A DNA stretch of 64,000 bases from an uncultured Paracoccaceae bacterium (GTDB taxonomy: Bacteria; Pseudomonadota; Alphaproteobacteria; Rhodobacterales; Rhodobacteraceae), in contig CANMEQ010000003.1 of assembly GCA_947497065.1 (NCBI GenBank), positions 310,001 to 374,000 of the forward strand. The letters are read 5' to 3'. The position numbers were made by a program, and so were the translations under genes. A model generated the notes under the pieces. That model was not told the DNA's origin, did no database searches, and saw only the letters and a program-made list of their open reading frames with translations. Positions 8,969 to 17,575 of this stretch are shown here, piece after piece. Numbering within the stretch: the first letter of the stretch is position 1; each line of letters opens with the position of its first letter.

Positions 8969-9363
8969 TTCAATACTATCCCTCCCTATCCAACCACTTT
9001 CTCCCGAAGTGGCACGAACCTCTACCTCAGGGTGCAGCCCGCAATGAAGCGCCCGTGACTGGCGTGAAACTCTCATCTGAGCATGCCAAGATCATTGACG
9101 CTTGACAAGACTGGGATACTAGTCTCCAATCAATCCCGTAGCGTCAAAACTCCGAATCTGAGTTTGGCATTACGGGGAAAACAGCGTCACATCGTTGAGG
9201 AGCGATGTGGCACACTGCTGAGACAAAGGGGAGGTCTTCAACACGTGGCGCAGCCACACACGAAGCTGGCACTGAACAACGTATCACATCTGTGTCGCGT
9301 TCGCTTCATTGGCCAAACCAACACTCAGCTAACACACGACTGACTACTTAAGGGAGAGACCTA
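8969..9363. promoter_or_regulatory. Divergent control region between gntR and the TRAP operon
   Basis: 395 bases without a gene. It holds a TTGACA (9102-9107) that could be a plus-strand -35, and an imperfect palindrome GGATACTAGTCTCC at 9114-9127, centred on ACTAGT, the only clear dyad here and a candidate site for the GntR protein. No -10 could be placed with confidence. The rest, 9130-9350, shows no structure I recognise. A strong ribosome site GGGAGA sits before the dctP ATG. Confidence 0.45.
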
Positions 9364-10347
9364 ATGTTTAATAAAATGACAAAAACCATCCTCGGTGCGA
9401 CCACTGCTGTGGCCTTGTTGGCAACCAGCGCAGTTGCAGAAGACTGGCGTGCTTGGAACATCCACAGCGATGGCCACCCAAACACTGCTGCTATGGACCT
9501 GTTCGCTGAGCTGGTGAACGCACGTACAGGCGGCGAAGTGAACGTTGAAGTGTTCCACGGCGGCGTATTGGGCTCCCAGCCTGACGCTCTGGAGCAGGTT
9601 CAGCTTGGCGCGATTGACGCGGGTAACTTCAACCTTGGTCCAATCGGCCCAATCGTTAAAGAAGCCAACCTGGTTTCCTTGCCATTCATCTTCCGCGACG
9701 TGCCACACATGTTCCGCGTTCTCGAAGGCCCAGCAGGCGACACAGTGTCCGCTGCTATGGCTGACGCAGGCATCCTGCCAATCGGTTGGTTCGACGCTGG
9801 TGCGCGTTCTTTCTACAACAACACAGGCCCAATCAACTCGCCTGACGATGTTGCTGGCATGAAAATCCGCGTGATGAACAATGATCTGTTCACAGGCATG
9901 GTAAACGCAATGGGCGGCAACGGCACACCAATGGCATTCGCCGAAGTGTACCAGTCTTTGTCCACTGGCGTTGTTGATGGCGCAGAAAACAACCTGCCGT
10001 CCTTCGAATCTGTTGGTCACTTCGAAGTGGCTGGCTACTACTCTCTGTCCGAGCACCTGATCATTCCTGAATGTATCTGTGTAAACACAGCGAAATTCGA
10101 AGCTCTGTCCGACGAAATGCAGGCTGCTGTTCGTTCCGCGGCTGAAGATGCGTCTACATTCCAGCACGCACTGTGGGCTGAGCAGACAGAAGCAAGCCGT
10201 GCAGCTGTGACTGCGGCTGGTGTTGAAATCAACTCCATCGCTGACAAAGGCCCATTCCAGGCCGCTATGGCACCTGTTTACGCTGACTACATTGCAGCGA
10301 ACCCAGACATGGAAGCGCTGATCACTGCGGCGCAAGAGACTGAGTAA
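9364..10347 (+). CDS. TRAP transporter solute-binding protein (DctP family)
   Basis: 327 residues with a Sec signal peptide (ILGATTAVALLATSAVA, cut before EDWRAW). DctP-family features: RAWNIHSDGHPNTAAM at the mature N-terminus, the conserved arginine region GMKIRVMNNDLF, and VVDGAENNLPSFES. Such proteins bind a carboxylate or sugar acid and hand it to the QM membrane pair. Codon use is that of a highly expressed gene (many GCT/GGC/CCA repeats). Followed by a hairpin and T-run before the permease genes, which would make it more abundant than they are. Substrate not determinable; a nearby lyxose/mannose isomerase hints at a sugar or sugar acid. Confidence 0.93.
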   Translation: MFNKMTKTILGATTAVALLATSAVAEDWRAWNIHSDGHPNTAAMDLFAELVNARTGGEVNVEVFHGGVLGSQPDALEQVQLGAIDAGNFNLGPIGPIVKEANLVSLPFIFRDVPHMFRVLEGPAGDTVSAAMADAGILPIGWFDAGARSFYNNTGPINSPDDVAGMKIRVMNNDLFTGMVNAMGGNGTPMAFAEVYQSLSTGVVDGAENNLPSFESVGHFEVAGYYSLSEHLIIPECICVNTAKFEALSDEMQAAVRSAAEDASTFQHALWAEQTEASRAAVTAAGVEINSIADKGPFQAAMAPVYADYIAANPDMEALITAAQETE

Positions 10348-10367
10348 ATCGACTTAGATCGCAACTT

Positions 10368-10399
10368 GGACGCCCGGCCATTGGTCGGGCGTCCTTTTT
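10368..10399 (+). terminator. Hairpin terminator/attenuator between SBP and permease genes
   Basis: GGACGCCCG (10368-10376) pairs with CGGGCGTCC (10386-10394), 9-bp stem, 9-base loop, followed by TTTTT. It sits inside the operon, just before the small permease, so it probably lets through only part of transcription. Confidence 0.8.
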
Positions 10400-10411
10400 A
10401 GGGAAAAGACA

Positions 10412-10939
10412 ATGAGCAATATGAAAGAGCCCCACGCAGGCCTCGTTTTCATGGATAAGATTTACGCAAAGATCGTCTGGATCTGTCGCGTTGTCACAGG
10501 CACAGCTTTGGTCCTCATCACCGTTTTGCTGGGCTACCAAGTTTTCGGGCGCTACGTTTTGAACGACACGCCCACCTGGGTTGACCCCCTCTCCTTGCTT
10601 CTCATCATGCTGATCGCGTTTCTGGGCGCTGGTATCGGCGTGCAAGAGCACACGCACCTGTCCGTCGCTGTGTTCCGCAACATTGTACCGGCCAAAGTGC
10701 GCACGGTTATGGTGCTGCTGACCGACACCATCATGGCCGTCTTTGGCGGCGCTATGCTGTGGTACGGCGGGCTGCTGACACAGTTTAAGTGGAACACTCA
10801 AATCCCGCTGATCGGCTGGTCCGAAGGTTTGCGTTCGCTGCCGCTGACTATCTGTGGCGGTATGATTTTGTTATTTTCGCTCGGGCACATCGCGCGGGTT
10901 CTTCTTGGGCGCGATCACCGCGTCGACAGCATCGAATAA
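10412..10939 (+). CDS. TRAP transporter small permease (DctQ family)
   Basis: 175 residues with four hydrophobic segments (about 27-50, 63-80, 100-120 and 143-163), the DctQ pattern; VLNDTPTWVDPLSLLLIM carries the usual Trp near the second helix. It pairs with the large permease in the inner membrane. Start preceded by AGGGAAAAG; gap to the next gene is 9 bases. Confidence 0.9.
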   Translation: MSNMKEPHAGLVFMDKIYAKIVWICRVVTGTALVLITVLLGYQVFGRYVLNDTPTWVDPLSLLLIMLIAFLGAGIGVQEHTHLSVAVFRNIVPAKVRTVMVLLTDTIMAVFGGAMLWYGGLLTQFKWNTQIPLIGWSEGLRSLPLTICGGMILLFSLGHIARVLLGRDHRVDSIE

Positions 10940-10948
10940 GGGACGATC

Positions 10949-12232
10949 ATGGGACTTTTACTACTTCTCGGGGTCTTCGCCTTCTGCGTGATCCTAGGTG
11001 CACCTGTTGCCTTTGCATTGGGTATTTCCGCCGTTAGTGCGTTTTGGTTCGAAGGGCTGCCCTTGATGGTGGGCTTCCAGCGCATCATTTCCGGCATCAA
11101 CGTGTTCTCACTGTTGGCTATTCCGTTCTTCATTTTCGCGGGCGAGCTGATGTTCCACGGCGGCATTGCGATGCGCCTGGTCAAATTCGCACAAAACGCC
11201 GTGGGCGCTGTGCGCGGTGGCCTTGGCATCGTGAACGTCTTCTCCTCCATGTTGTTTGGCGGGATTTCCGGGTCTGCGATTGCTGACATTTCTGCGCTGG
11301 GCTCGATCCTTGTGCCGGTGATGAAAGACAAAGGCTACGACGCGGATTATGCGGTGAACGTCACCGTGACATCCTCGATCGCGGGCATCATCATTCCACC
11401 AAGCCACAACATGATCATCTTCGCGATCGCCACAGGCGGTGCGGTGTCGATTGAGCGGCTGTTCCTTGCGGGCGTTGTACCAGGCGTTTTGATGTGCCTG
11501 TGTCTGGCCGCGACGGCCTATGTGGTTGCGGTAAAACGCGGCTATGCGGCGGAAAAGTTCCCCGGCTTCGAGGCGCTGTTCTACTCCTTCGTCAGCGCGA
11601 TCCCCGGTCTTTTGACCGCTGTGATCATCGTGGGCGGCGTTCTGTCCGGTATCTTTACCGTCACTGAATCCGGTGCCTTTGGTGCGATCTACGCCTTCGT
11701 CGTAACCCTGTTGATCTATCGCTCGATCACTTGGGAAAACTTCAAGATTGCTGTCGTCCAGTCGGTGAAAACCACGTCCATGGTGATGATCCTCATCGCC
11801 TGTGCCGCGGCCTTTGCCTATATGCTGACGTACTACCGCGTGCCGACCAAAATGGTCGACCTGCTGACAGGCATCACAGACAACCCGATCCTGATCTTGC
11901 TGATGATCAACGCAGTTTTGCTGCTGCTCGGTATGATCATGGACATGGCGGCGTTGATCTTGATCTGTACACCGATCTTCTTGCCCGTCGCTGCGGCGCT
12001 GGGGATGGATCCGGTACAGTTCGGGATGGTGCTGCTGGTGAACCTTGGCTTGGGGCTGTGTACCCCGCCCGTTGGGTCGTGTCTGTTCGTGGGCTGTGCG
12101 GTTGGGAAACTGCCGATGGAAAAAGCCGTTAAAACGATCTGGCCATTCTACATGGCGATCTTCATCGCCTTGATGATGATCACGTTCATTCCGGCCATTT
12201 CAATGACATTGCCAAACTTGATCGCCGGTTAA
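10949..12232 (+). CDS. TRAP transporter large permease (DctM family)
   Basis: 427 residues, the usual DctM length, with about a dozen membrane segments. Family signatures: AIPFFIFAGELMFHGG near residue 55, FGGISGSAIADISALG near 95, IIIPPSHNMI near 140, and NLGLGLCTPPVGSCLFVG near 365. It forms the sodium-driven import channel with the small permease. Followed at 12292 by a strong hairpin that ends the operon. Confidence 0.93.
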   Translation: MGLLLLLGVFAFCVILGAPVAFALGISAVSAFWFEGLPLMVGFQRIISGINVFSLLAIPFFIFAGELMFHGGIAMRLVKFAQNAVGAVRGGLGIVNVFSSMLFGGISGSAIADISALGSILVPVMKDKGYDADYAVNVTVTSSIAGIIIPPSHNMIIFAIATGGAVSIERLFLAGVVPGVLMCLCLAATAYVVAVKRGYAAEKFPGFEALFYSFVSAIPGLLTAVIIVGGVLSGIFTVTESGAFGAIYAFVVTLLIYRSITWENFKIAVVQSVKTTSMVMILIACAAAFAYMLTYYRVPTKMVDLLTGITDNPILILLMINAVLLLLGMIMDMAALILICTPIFLPVAAALGMDPVQFGMVLLVNLGLGLCTPPVGSCLFVGCAVGKLPMEKAVKTIWPFYMAIFIALMMITFIPAISMTLPNLIAG

Positions 12233-12291
12233 CACAACCAAGGTTGCTCGTCCTCCTCCCATCTTGGGCAGCTGATCAAGACACGCAAGCT

Positions 12292-12324
12292 TACGCGGGC
12301 ACCTCCCCAAAAGGTGCCCGCGTA
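12292..12324. terminator. Strong hairpin between convergent genes
   Basis: Perfect 13-bp stem, TACGCGGGCACCT with AGGTGCCCGCGTA, seven-base loop CCCCAAA, flanked by A/T-rich sequence. It lies between the converging TRAP and isomerase genes and can serve both strands. Confidence 0.8.
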
Positions 12325-12353
12325 ATTATTTGTAGGGTCGTTCAGATGCGGCT

Positions 12354-13040
12354 CTATCCCAATCGGGTGGCGTAATCGCTCACGAGGAGATGTTTGGGCT
12401 CTACGTCTTCCTCGATCGCGGCAAAGCGGCCAATGGGATCGCGAAACACATTGTCGGTTTCATCATCGTTCACCGTGGATACCTCGCCGATCAAAACATC
12501 ACCGCCCTCCCCCCAGAACGCGTGCCAATCGCCGGGGCGCAATGTCATGCTTTCGCCCACCCCCAGAACCAGTTTTTCACCGGGCTGAAAGCGGCGCACG
12601 ATCCCGTCGCACATCACCTGCCCGCCGCGATCTTCGGCAAAGTTGCCCTGATCATCAGATCCATAGAGCTCCATCACCAGATCCGCGCCGCCGCGATTGA
12701 TGATATCCTCGGCCTTCACAACATGGGTGTGCATGGGCGACAGTTGATCGCGCCGCGAAATCAACAGCTTCTCGGCATAGCACATGCCACCGCCCTGTTG
12801 CAGATCCCCCAGCAGCCCGTTGCGCAGGGTGAACAGGAACAGGCCCATCGTGTCAAAATCACCGGCACCGTAATCGGTGATGTCCCAGCCGCAGCGCGCA
12901 TCAATCAGATGCCGCGCCTGTGGTGCACGCGCGACAAATTCATCGGGCGCCCAATAGGCAAACGGTGGCAGGGCCACACCAAAGCTACGCATCATGTCAT
13001 CGGCTTGCGCCAATATCGTGTTGATCTGTGACCGCTTCAT
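12354..13040 (-). CDS. D-lyxose/D-mannose isomerase-like cupin protein
   Basis: 228 residues from ATG 13038-13040; a longer reading of 37 codons is rejected because family similarity begins at MKRSQINTILAQADDMM. Cupin with metal-ligand candidates in SPMHTHVVKAEDIINRGG and RPGDWHAFWGEGG, typical of the D-lyxose ketol-isomerase family (lyxose to xylulose, mannose to fructose). Cytoplasmic. Converges with the TRAP operon; the two could belong to one sugar-use unit, but gene direction gives no proof. No clear ribosome site. Confidence 0.8.
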   Translation of the reverse strand: MKRSQINTILAQADDMMRSFGVALPPFAYWAPDEFVARAPQARHLIDARCGWDITDYGAGDFDTMGLFLFTLRNGLLGDLQQGGGMCYAEKLLISRRDQLSPMHTHVVKAEDIINRGGADLVMELYGSDDQGNFAEDRGGQVMCDGIVRRFQPGEKLVLGVGESMTLRPGDWHAFWGEGGDVLIGEVSTVNDDETDNVFRDPIGRFAAIEEDVEPKHLLVSDYATRLG

Positions 13041-13146
13041 GTGGGGCTTTCTACTGTTGACGATCGCGCGTCTGCGATGAATGCCCAGTGAAACCTGCGG
13101 CGCGCAGTCCGTCAACAAGTAAGCCTTGGTATGAAAGTCGGGCGCA

Positions 13147-13180
13147 AACAAAACGGGCGCCCCGATGGAGCGCCCGTTTC
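13147..13180 (-). terminator. Terminator of acnB
   Basis: Minus strand: AAACGGGCGC (13179-13170) pairs with GCGCCCGTTT (13160-13151), followed by TGTTTG. It begins 21 bases after the acnB stop. Confidence 0.75.
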
Positions 13181-13199
13181 ATGTGGAATATATCCAGAT

Positions 13200-15989
13200 T
13201 TAGAAGTGCATGGACTTTGCGCCAAGCGGAGTTTGCTTCGGTGGGGCAAACTTGGTCAGGTCGATGCCTTTAACCGCCACTTTGTACTCTTCCAGCGTTG
13301 GTGTGCGGCCAAGGATGGCTGACAAAACAACAACCGGTGTGGAGCCCAGCAGGGATTCACCTTTCTTTTCAGGAAGGTCAGCCACAACGCGGCCCTGGAA
13401 CAAGCGTGTGGATGTCGCCAGAACAGTGTCGCCTTTGGCGGCTTTTTCTTGGTTACCCATACACAGGTTACAGCCCGGACGCTCGAGGTAGAGAATGTTC
13501 TCATACTCGGTGCGTGCTTTTTCTTTCGGTGCGCTGTCGTCGAATTCGAAACCGGAATACTTCTGCAGAACTTCCCAGTCGCCCTCTTCTTTCAGCTCGT
13601 CGATGATGTTGTAGGTCGGCGCAGTTACCACCAGCGGGGCTTTAAACTCAACCGTGCCGTTGGCCTCTTCGAGGTTGCGCAGCATCTGTGCGACGATTTT
13701 GATGTCGCCCTTGTGCACCATGCAAGACCCGACAAAGCCCAGATCGATGTGCTTTTCGTTGTAGTACGAAATCGGGCGGATCGTGTCGTGCGTATAGCGC
13801 TTGGACACATCAGCGTTGTTCACATCAGGGTCAGCGATCATCGGCTCGACGATCGCATCCAGATCGACAACAACTTCAGCGAAGTATTTGGCGTTGTCAT
13901 CAGGCACCATCGCAGGCGCTTCGCCAGATTTGATCTCGGCGATGCGCTTGTCCGCCTTGGCAATCAAGCGGCCCAATGTGCCGTTTTCATGTTCCATACC
14001 CGCGTCGATCATCTTTTGGATGCGGGATTTCGCCAGCTCCAAAGACCCAATCAACGTCTCGTCGTTGGAAATACAGACCGAGGCTTTCGCCTTCATTTCC
14101 GCAGTCCAGTCGGTGAATGTGAACGCTTGGTCGGCGAGCAATGTGCCGATGTGCACCTCGATCACGCGACCTTGGAACACGTTGTCGCCGTGCTGGTCGA
14201 GCATCTGCGCCTGTGTGGCGTGCACAACATCACGGAAATCCATGTGATCGGCCATTTGGCCTTTGAATGTCACCTTCACAGACTCAGGGATCGGCATAGA
14301 AGCCTCACCGGTGGCCAACGCCAAAGCAACGGTACCGGAGTCCGCCCCGAACGCCACGCCTTTGGACATCCGTGTGTGGCTGTCGCCACCAATGATGATG
14401 TCCCAGTCGCTGACGGTCAGATCGTTCAACACCTTGTGGATCACGTCTGTCAGCGGGTGGTATTTGCCCTTCGGATCACGGCCCGTGACCAGACCGAAGT
14501 CGTTCATGAATTTCATCAAACGTGGCGTGTTGGCCTGCGCTTTGATGTCCCAAACCGACGCTGTGTGACAGCCAGACTGATAGGCCCCATCCACAGACGG
14601 CGACACGGTCATCGCAGCCATCGCTTCAAGCTCTTGCATGGTCATCAGGCCGGTGGTGTCTTGCGACCCAACAATGTTCACCTTCACACGCACGTCAGAC
14701 CCTGCGTGCAACGGATCATCCGTCGCCACGCCCAGCGCATTGCGGTTAAAGATTTTCTCAACAGCGGTGAGGCCCTGGCCCTTCACGCTGATTTCTTTAG
14801 ACGGTGCAAAGGCGGATTTGAGCGGGATACCCAAGGTTTCGCAGGCAAATGTTTGCAGCTTTTTACCGAAGACAATCGCGTAAGACCCGCCTGCCTTCAT
14901 GAATTCCATTTTCTGCGGTGTGAACGAACCGGCCATATCGACCAGCTCTTCGCTGCCATCGTCGTTGTACAGCTTTTTGGTCTTTGTGTTGATCGTCAAC
15001 ACGGTGCCCGTCTCAACCGAGTATTTCTCTTCGAGGATCGCGTCGCCATCGTTGTTTTCGATCACGTTGCCGTCTTCGTCGACCTTTTTCACCCAGTTCT
15101 TGAGATCCACACCGATACCACCGGTCACACCAACGGTTGTCAGGAAGATCGGGGAGATGCCGTTTGTGCCCGCCACAACCGGCGCAAAGTTCACGAACGG
15201 CACATAAGGAGAGGCTTGTTTACCGGTCCACAAAGCCACGTTGTTCACGCCAGACATACGGGACGAGCCAACGCCCATGGTACCTTTTTCCGCGATCAAC
15301 ATCACGCGGGCATCCGGGTGTTTGATTTTCAGCGCTTCAATCTCTTGCTGCGCTTCAGGTGTCATCATGCATTTGCCGTGCAATTCACGGTCCGCACGAG
15401 AGTGGGCTTCCGCACCTGGGGACAAAAGGTCAGTCGAAATGTCGCCTTCACCTGCGATGTAGGTGACAACTTTAATTTCTTCGTCCAGATCAGGAAGCTT
15501 GGTGAAGAATTCAGCGTCGGAATAGCTGGTCAGGATGTCTTTCGCGATGGCACTGCCCGCCTCAAGCGCCTTGGCGAGACGGTCCATGTCCGCCTCGTAC
15601 AAGAACACTTGGGTCTTCAAAACAGTCGCAGCTTGCTGCGCAACCGCCTCATCATCGCCCAACGCCAGGTCCAGCAGCACGCCAATAGACGGGCCACCTT
15701 TCATGTGGGACAGCAGCTCAAACGCGAATTCCGGAGTGATTTCTGCCACCGTCGCGGTGCCCAGAATGATCTCTTTAAGGAAAGCCGCCTTGACACCTGC
15801 GGCATCTGTGGTGCCCGGCAAAGTGTTGTAAATAAAGAAATTCAGCGCTTCGTCGTGGAATTCGTGGGATGTGTCACGAATGATGTCGATGATTTCTGCC
15901 GTCAGCGGGCCGCCATCAATCGGCTTGGGGCTAAGGTTTTCGCCTTTGCGTGCCTCAATCTCTGCGCGGTATTCTGTATATAAGGACAT
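13200..15989 (-). CDS. acnB: Aconitate hydratase B (bifunctional with 2-methylisocitrate dehydratase)
   Basis: 929 residues from ATG 15987-15989 (AGGAG 8 bases before it; a 19-codon extension is rejected). AcnB interconverts citrate and isocitrate in the TCA cycle with a [4Fe-4S] cluster. Seen: N-terminal HEAT-like helical domain (to about 160), the swivel domain (GVGSSRMSGVNNVALWTGK, about 255-275), then the catalytic domains with IIGGDSHTRMSKGVAFGADS (about 490), GSCMVHKGD and the cluster cysteines of RPGCNLCMGNQEKA near residue 850. Ends close to the carboxyl terminus with THLEEYKVAVKG-like sequence, as in the family. Monocistronic, with its own terminator. Confidence 0.97.
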   Translation of the reverse strand: MSLYTEYRAEIEARKGENLSPKPIDGGPLTAEIIDIIRDTSHEFHDEALNFFIYNTLPGTTDAAGVKAAFLKEIILGTATVAEITPEFAFELLSHMKGGPSIGVLLDLALGDDEAVAQQAATVLKTQVFLYEADMDRLAKALEAGSAIAKDILTSYSDAEFFTKLPDLDEEIKVVTYIAGEGDISTDLLSPGAEAHSRADRELHGKCMMTPEAQQEIEALKIKHPDARVMLIAEKGTMGVGSSRMSGVNNVALWTGKQASPYVPFVNFAPVVAGTNGISPIFLTTVGVTGGIGVDLKNWVKKVDEDGNVIENNDGDAILEEKYSVETGTVLTINTKTKKLYNDDGSEELVDMAGSFTPQKMEFMKAGGSYAIVFGKKLQTFACETLGIPLKSAFAPSKEISVKGQGLTAVEKIFNRNALGVATDDPLHAGSDVRVKVNIVGSQDTTGLMTMQELEAMAAMTVSPSVDGAYQSGCHTASVWDIKAQANTPRLMKFMNDFGLVTGRDPKGKYHPLTDVIHKVLNDLTVSDWDIIIGGDSHTRMSKGVAFGADSGTVALALATGEASMPIPESVKVTFKGQMADHMDFRDVVHATQAQMLDQHGDNVFQGRVIEVHIGTLLADQAFTFTDWTAEMKAKASVCISNDETLIGSLELAKSRIQKMIDAGMEHENGTLGRLIAKADKRIAEIKSGEAPAMVPDDNAKYFAEVVVDLDAIVEPMIADPDVNNADVSKRYTHDTIRPISYYNEKHIDLGFVGSCMVHKGDIKIVAQMLRNLEEANGTVEFKAPLVVTAPTYNIIDELKEEGDWEVLQKYSGFEFDDSAPKEKARTEYENILYLERPGCNLCMGNQEKAAKGDTVLATSTRLFQGRVVADLPEKKGESLLGSTPVVVLSAILGRTPTLEEYKVAVKGIDLTKFAPPKQTPLGAKSMHF

Positions 15990-16172
15990 GACTTTCTCCT
16001 GGCTAAATCGTGTGGCGGGGACGCGGGCGTCAGATTGGTTACACAACCAAGACTCACGGAACCGCCTTTGTATACCGATGTATGCAGGCCTGATCTTGGC
16101 TGCAACCCCTATTTCCCGCTATCCTTAAGGCGCGCGCCCCCTTTGGTGCAAGGTTCCAGACCGGTTTGGCAC

Positions 16173-16206
16173 AAAAAAGCCCACCGTCTGCGATCAAACG
16201 GTGGGC
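16173..16206 (-). terminator. Terminator of the DUF2147 gene
   Basis: Minus strand: GCCCACCGT (16206-16198) pairs with ACGGTGGGC (16187-16179), followed by TTTTTT. It starts 24 bases after the stop codon of the DUF2147 gene. Confidence 0.88.
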
Positions 16207-16229
16207 CAATTCAACAGCGTGCGGTGGTA

Positions 16230-16616
16230 TCAGTTGCGCGTCCACGTGCCGCCATCGCGGCAAATGCCCAGCACACAGCCCGAAACCGCCAAACGGTTCC
16301 CGTTCAACTGCAAACGCGAATTGTATGTTTTGTCCCGATCCGGCGACCACACCTGACCGCGGTATTCACCGCCACCCGCTGGCGTGGTGTTGGAAATGAT
16401 CTGGCGCCCGATGTTGGGCGTCTGAATAGAATTGCCGCCCGCATCAAAAGCCTGCACCAATGTGCCACACAGCGCAGCGCCACACGGGGCGACCTGCACG
16501 ATACCGGAATTGCCATTGTCATCGGCTGGCGTGCGCCAGTTCCCTTCAAGCGGGTCCGCAGCAGCAACACCCGCAAAGCCCACAATCGCGGCGAAAGTGA
16601 TTAATGTACGTTTCAT
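16230..16616 (-). CDS. DUF2147 family secreted protein
   Basis: 128 residues from ATG 16614-16616 with GGGAGG upstream; a 40-codon longer reading lacks a signal. Sec signal peptide MKRTLITFAAIVGFAGVAAA, then DPLEGNWRTPADDNGNSGIV, the opening that marks DUF2147, two cysteine pairs (PCGAALCGTL and GCVLGICRDGG) and a Trp near the C-terminus. Periplasmic; function unknown. Divergent from hisA, 135 bases apart. Confidence 0.82.
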   Translation of the reverse strand: MKRTLITFAAIVGFAGVAAADPLEGNWRTPADDNGNSGIVQVAPCGAALCGTLVQAFDAGGNSIQTPNIGRQIISNTTPAGGGEYRGQVWSPDRDKTYNSRLQLNGNRLAVSGCVLGICRDGGTWTRN

Positions 16617-16751
16617 AGTGATCTCCTCCCTGAGATTGGAGTGATCCTGCCCGCCCGCCCCCATATCGATCAAGTCTGACGTCGGGTCGTGTCTTGCAGA
16701 TTGCATCTGCGCGGCGGCCATGCATAAGGGGCGCAAACGAAAGGGTGACCC

Positions 16752-17471
16752 ATGATTTTATATCCAGCAATCGACCTGAAAGACGGCCAAGCCGTGCGCC
16801 TCGTGCATGGGGATATGGATCAAACGACCGTGTTCAACGATGATCCAGCGGCGCAAGCCAAGGACTTCGTCGCAGCCGGTTGCGAATGGTTGCACCTTGT
16901 CGATCTGAACGGCGCCTTTGCAGGCGAACCGGTGAACGCAGCCCCCGTCGAAGCGATTTTGAAAGCCTGCCCCGTGCCCGCACAATTGGGCGGCGGAATT
17001 CGTGACATGGCCACGATCGAACGCTGGGTCGACCGCGGTCTGGCCCGCGTCATCTTGGGCACCGTCGCGGTGGAAAACCCTGATCTGGTGCGCGAAGCCG
17101 CCCGTGAATTCCCCGGCAAAGTGGCCGTTGGCCTCGACGCTCGAAACGGCTTTGTCGCCACCAAAGGCTGGGCCGAAGAAACCGATGTGCAGGTCGTTGA
17201 TCTCGCCAAATCCTTTGAGGACGCCGGCATCTCCGCCATCATCTACACCGACATTCTGCGCGACGGGGCCATGAAAGGCCCCAATATCGATGCGACCGAA
17301 GCCTTGGCCCGCGCCGTAGATATCCCCGTCATCGCCTCCGGCGGCGTGTCCTCCATGGCAGACCTAACAGCCCTCAAAGCCACAGGCGTCATTTCCGGCG
17401 CGATCTCCGGCCGCGCGCTCTACGATGGGGCCATCAACCTCTCCGATGCCCTGCGCGCGCTGAAAGCCTAA
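16752..17471 (+). CDS. hisA: ProFAR isomerase (histidine biosynthesis)
   Basis: 239 residues, the full (beta/alpha)8 barrel of HisA, which isomerises N'-ProFAR to PRFAR, the fourth step of histidine synthesis. Catalytic Asp in [16 protein letters not shown] (residue 8) and the second Asp in [15 protein letters not shown] (about 170); phosphate-binding loops GGGIRD (about 80) and [11 protein letters not shown] (about 197). Cytoplasmic. hisF and hisE follow, separated by a Hint-protein gene. The start ATG is preceded by AAAGGGTG. Confidence 0.97.
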   Translation: MILYPAIDLKDGQAVRLVHGDMDQTTVFNDDPAAQAKDFVAAGCEWLHLVDLNGAFAGEPVNAAPVEAILKACPVPAQLGGGIRDMATIERWVDRGLARVILGTVAVENPDLVREAAREFPGKVAVGLDARNGFVATKGWAEETDVQVVDLAKSFEDAGISAIIYTDILRDGAMKGPNIDATEALARAVDIPVIASGGVSSMADLTALKATGVISGAISGRALYDGAINLSDALRALKA

Positions 17472-17575
17472 GCCAACTCAACTTCAAATTGAGGCGAAAT
17501 GGCCTCAATCTTTCCGCATTCACGACCAGAACGTCGTGTTTGGTGGGTGTGTAATTGGTTGTCGGAGTATGTGAA

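Noticed and set aside
9114-9127. GGATACTAGTCTCC as a definite GntR operator
   Set aside because: The dyad is imperfect (one mismatched pair) and short; kept only as a weak candidate within the intergenic region entry.
9361-10335. Minus-strand frame of 324 codons opposite the TRAP binding protein
   Set aside because: Cys/His-rich shadow frame of a highly expressed gene with strong codon bias; no family recognised.
13449-15983. Plus-strand frame of 844 codons opposite acnB
   Set aside because: Extended shadow of a conserved high-bias gene; rich in His/Arg/Val and lacks any domain.
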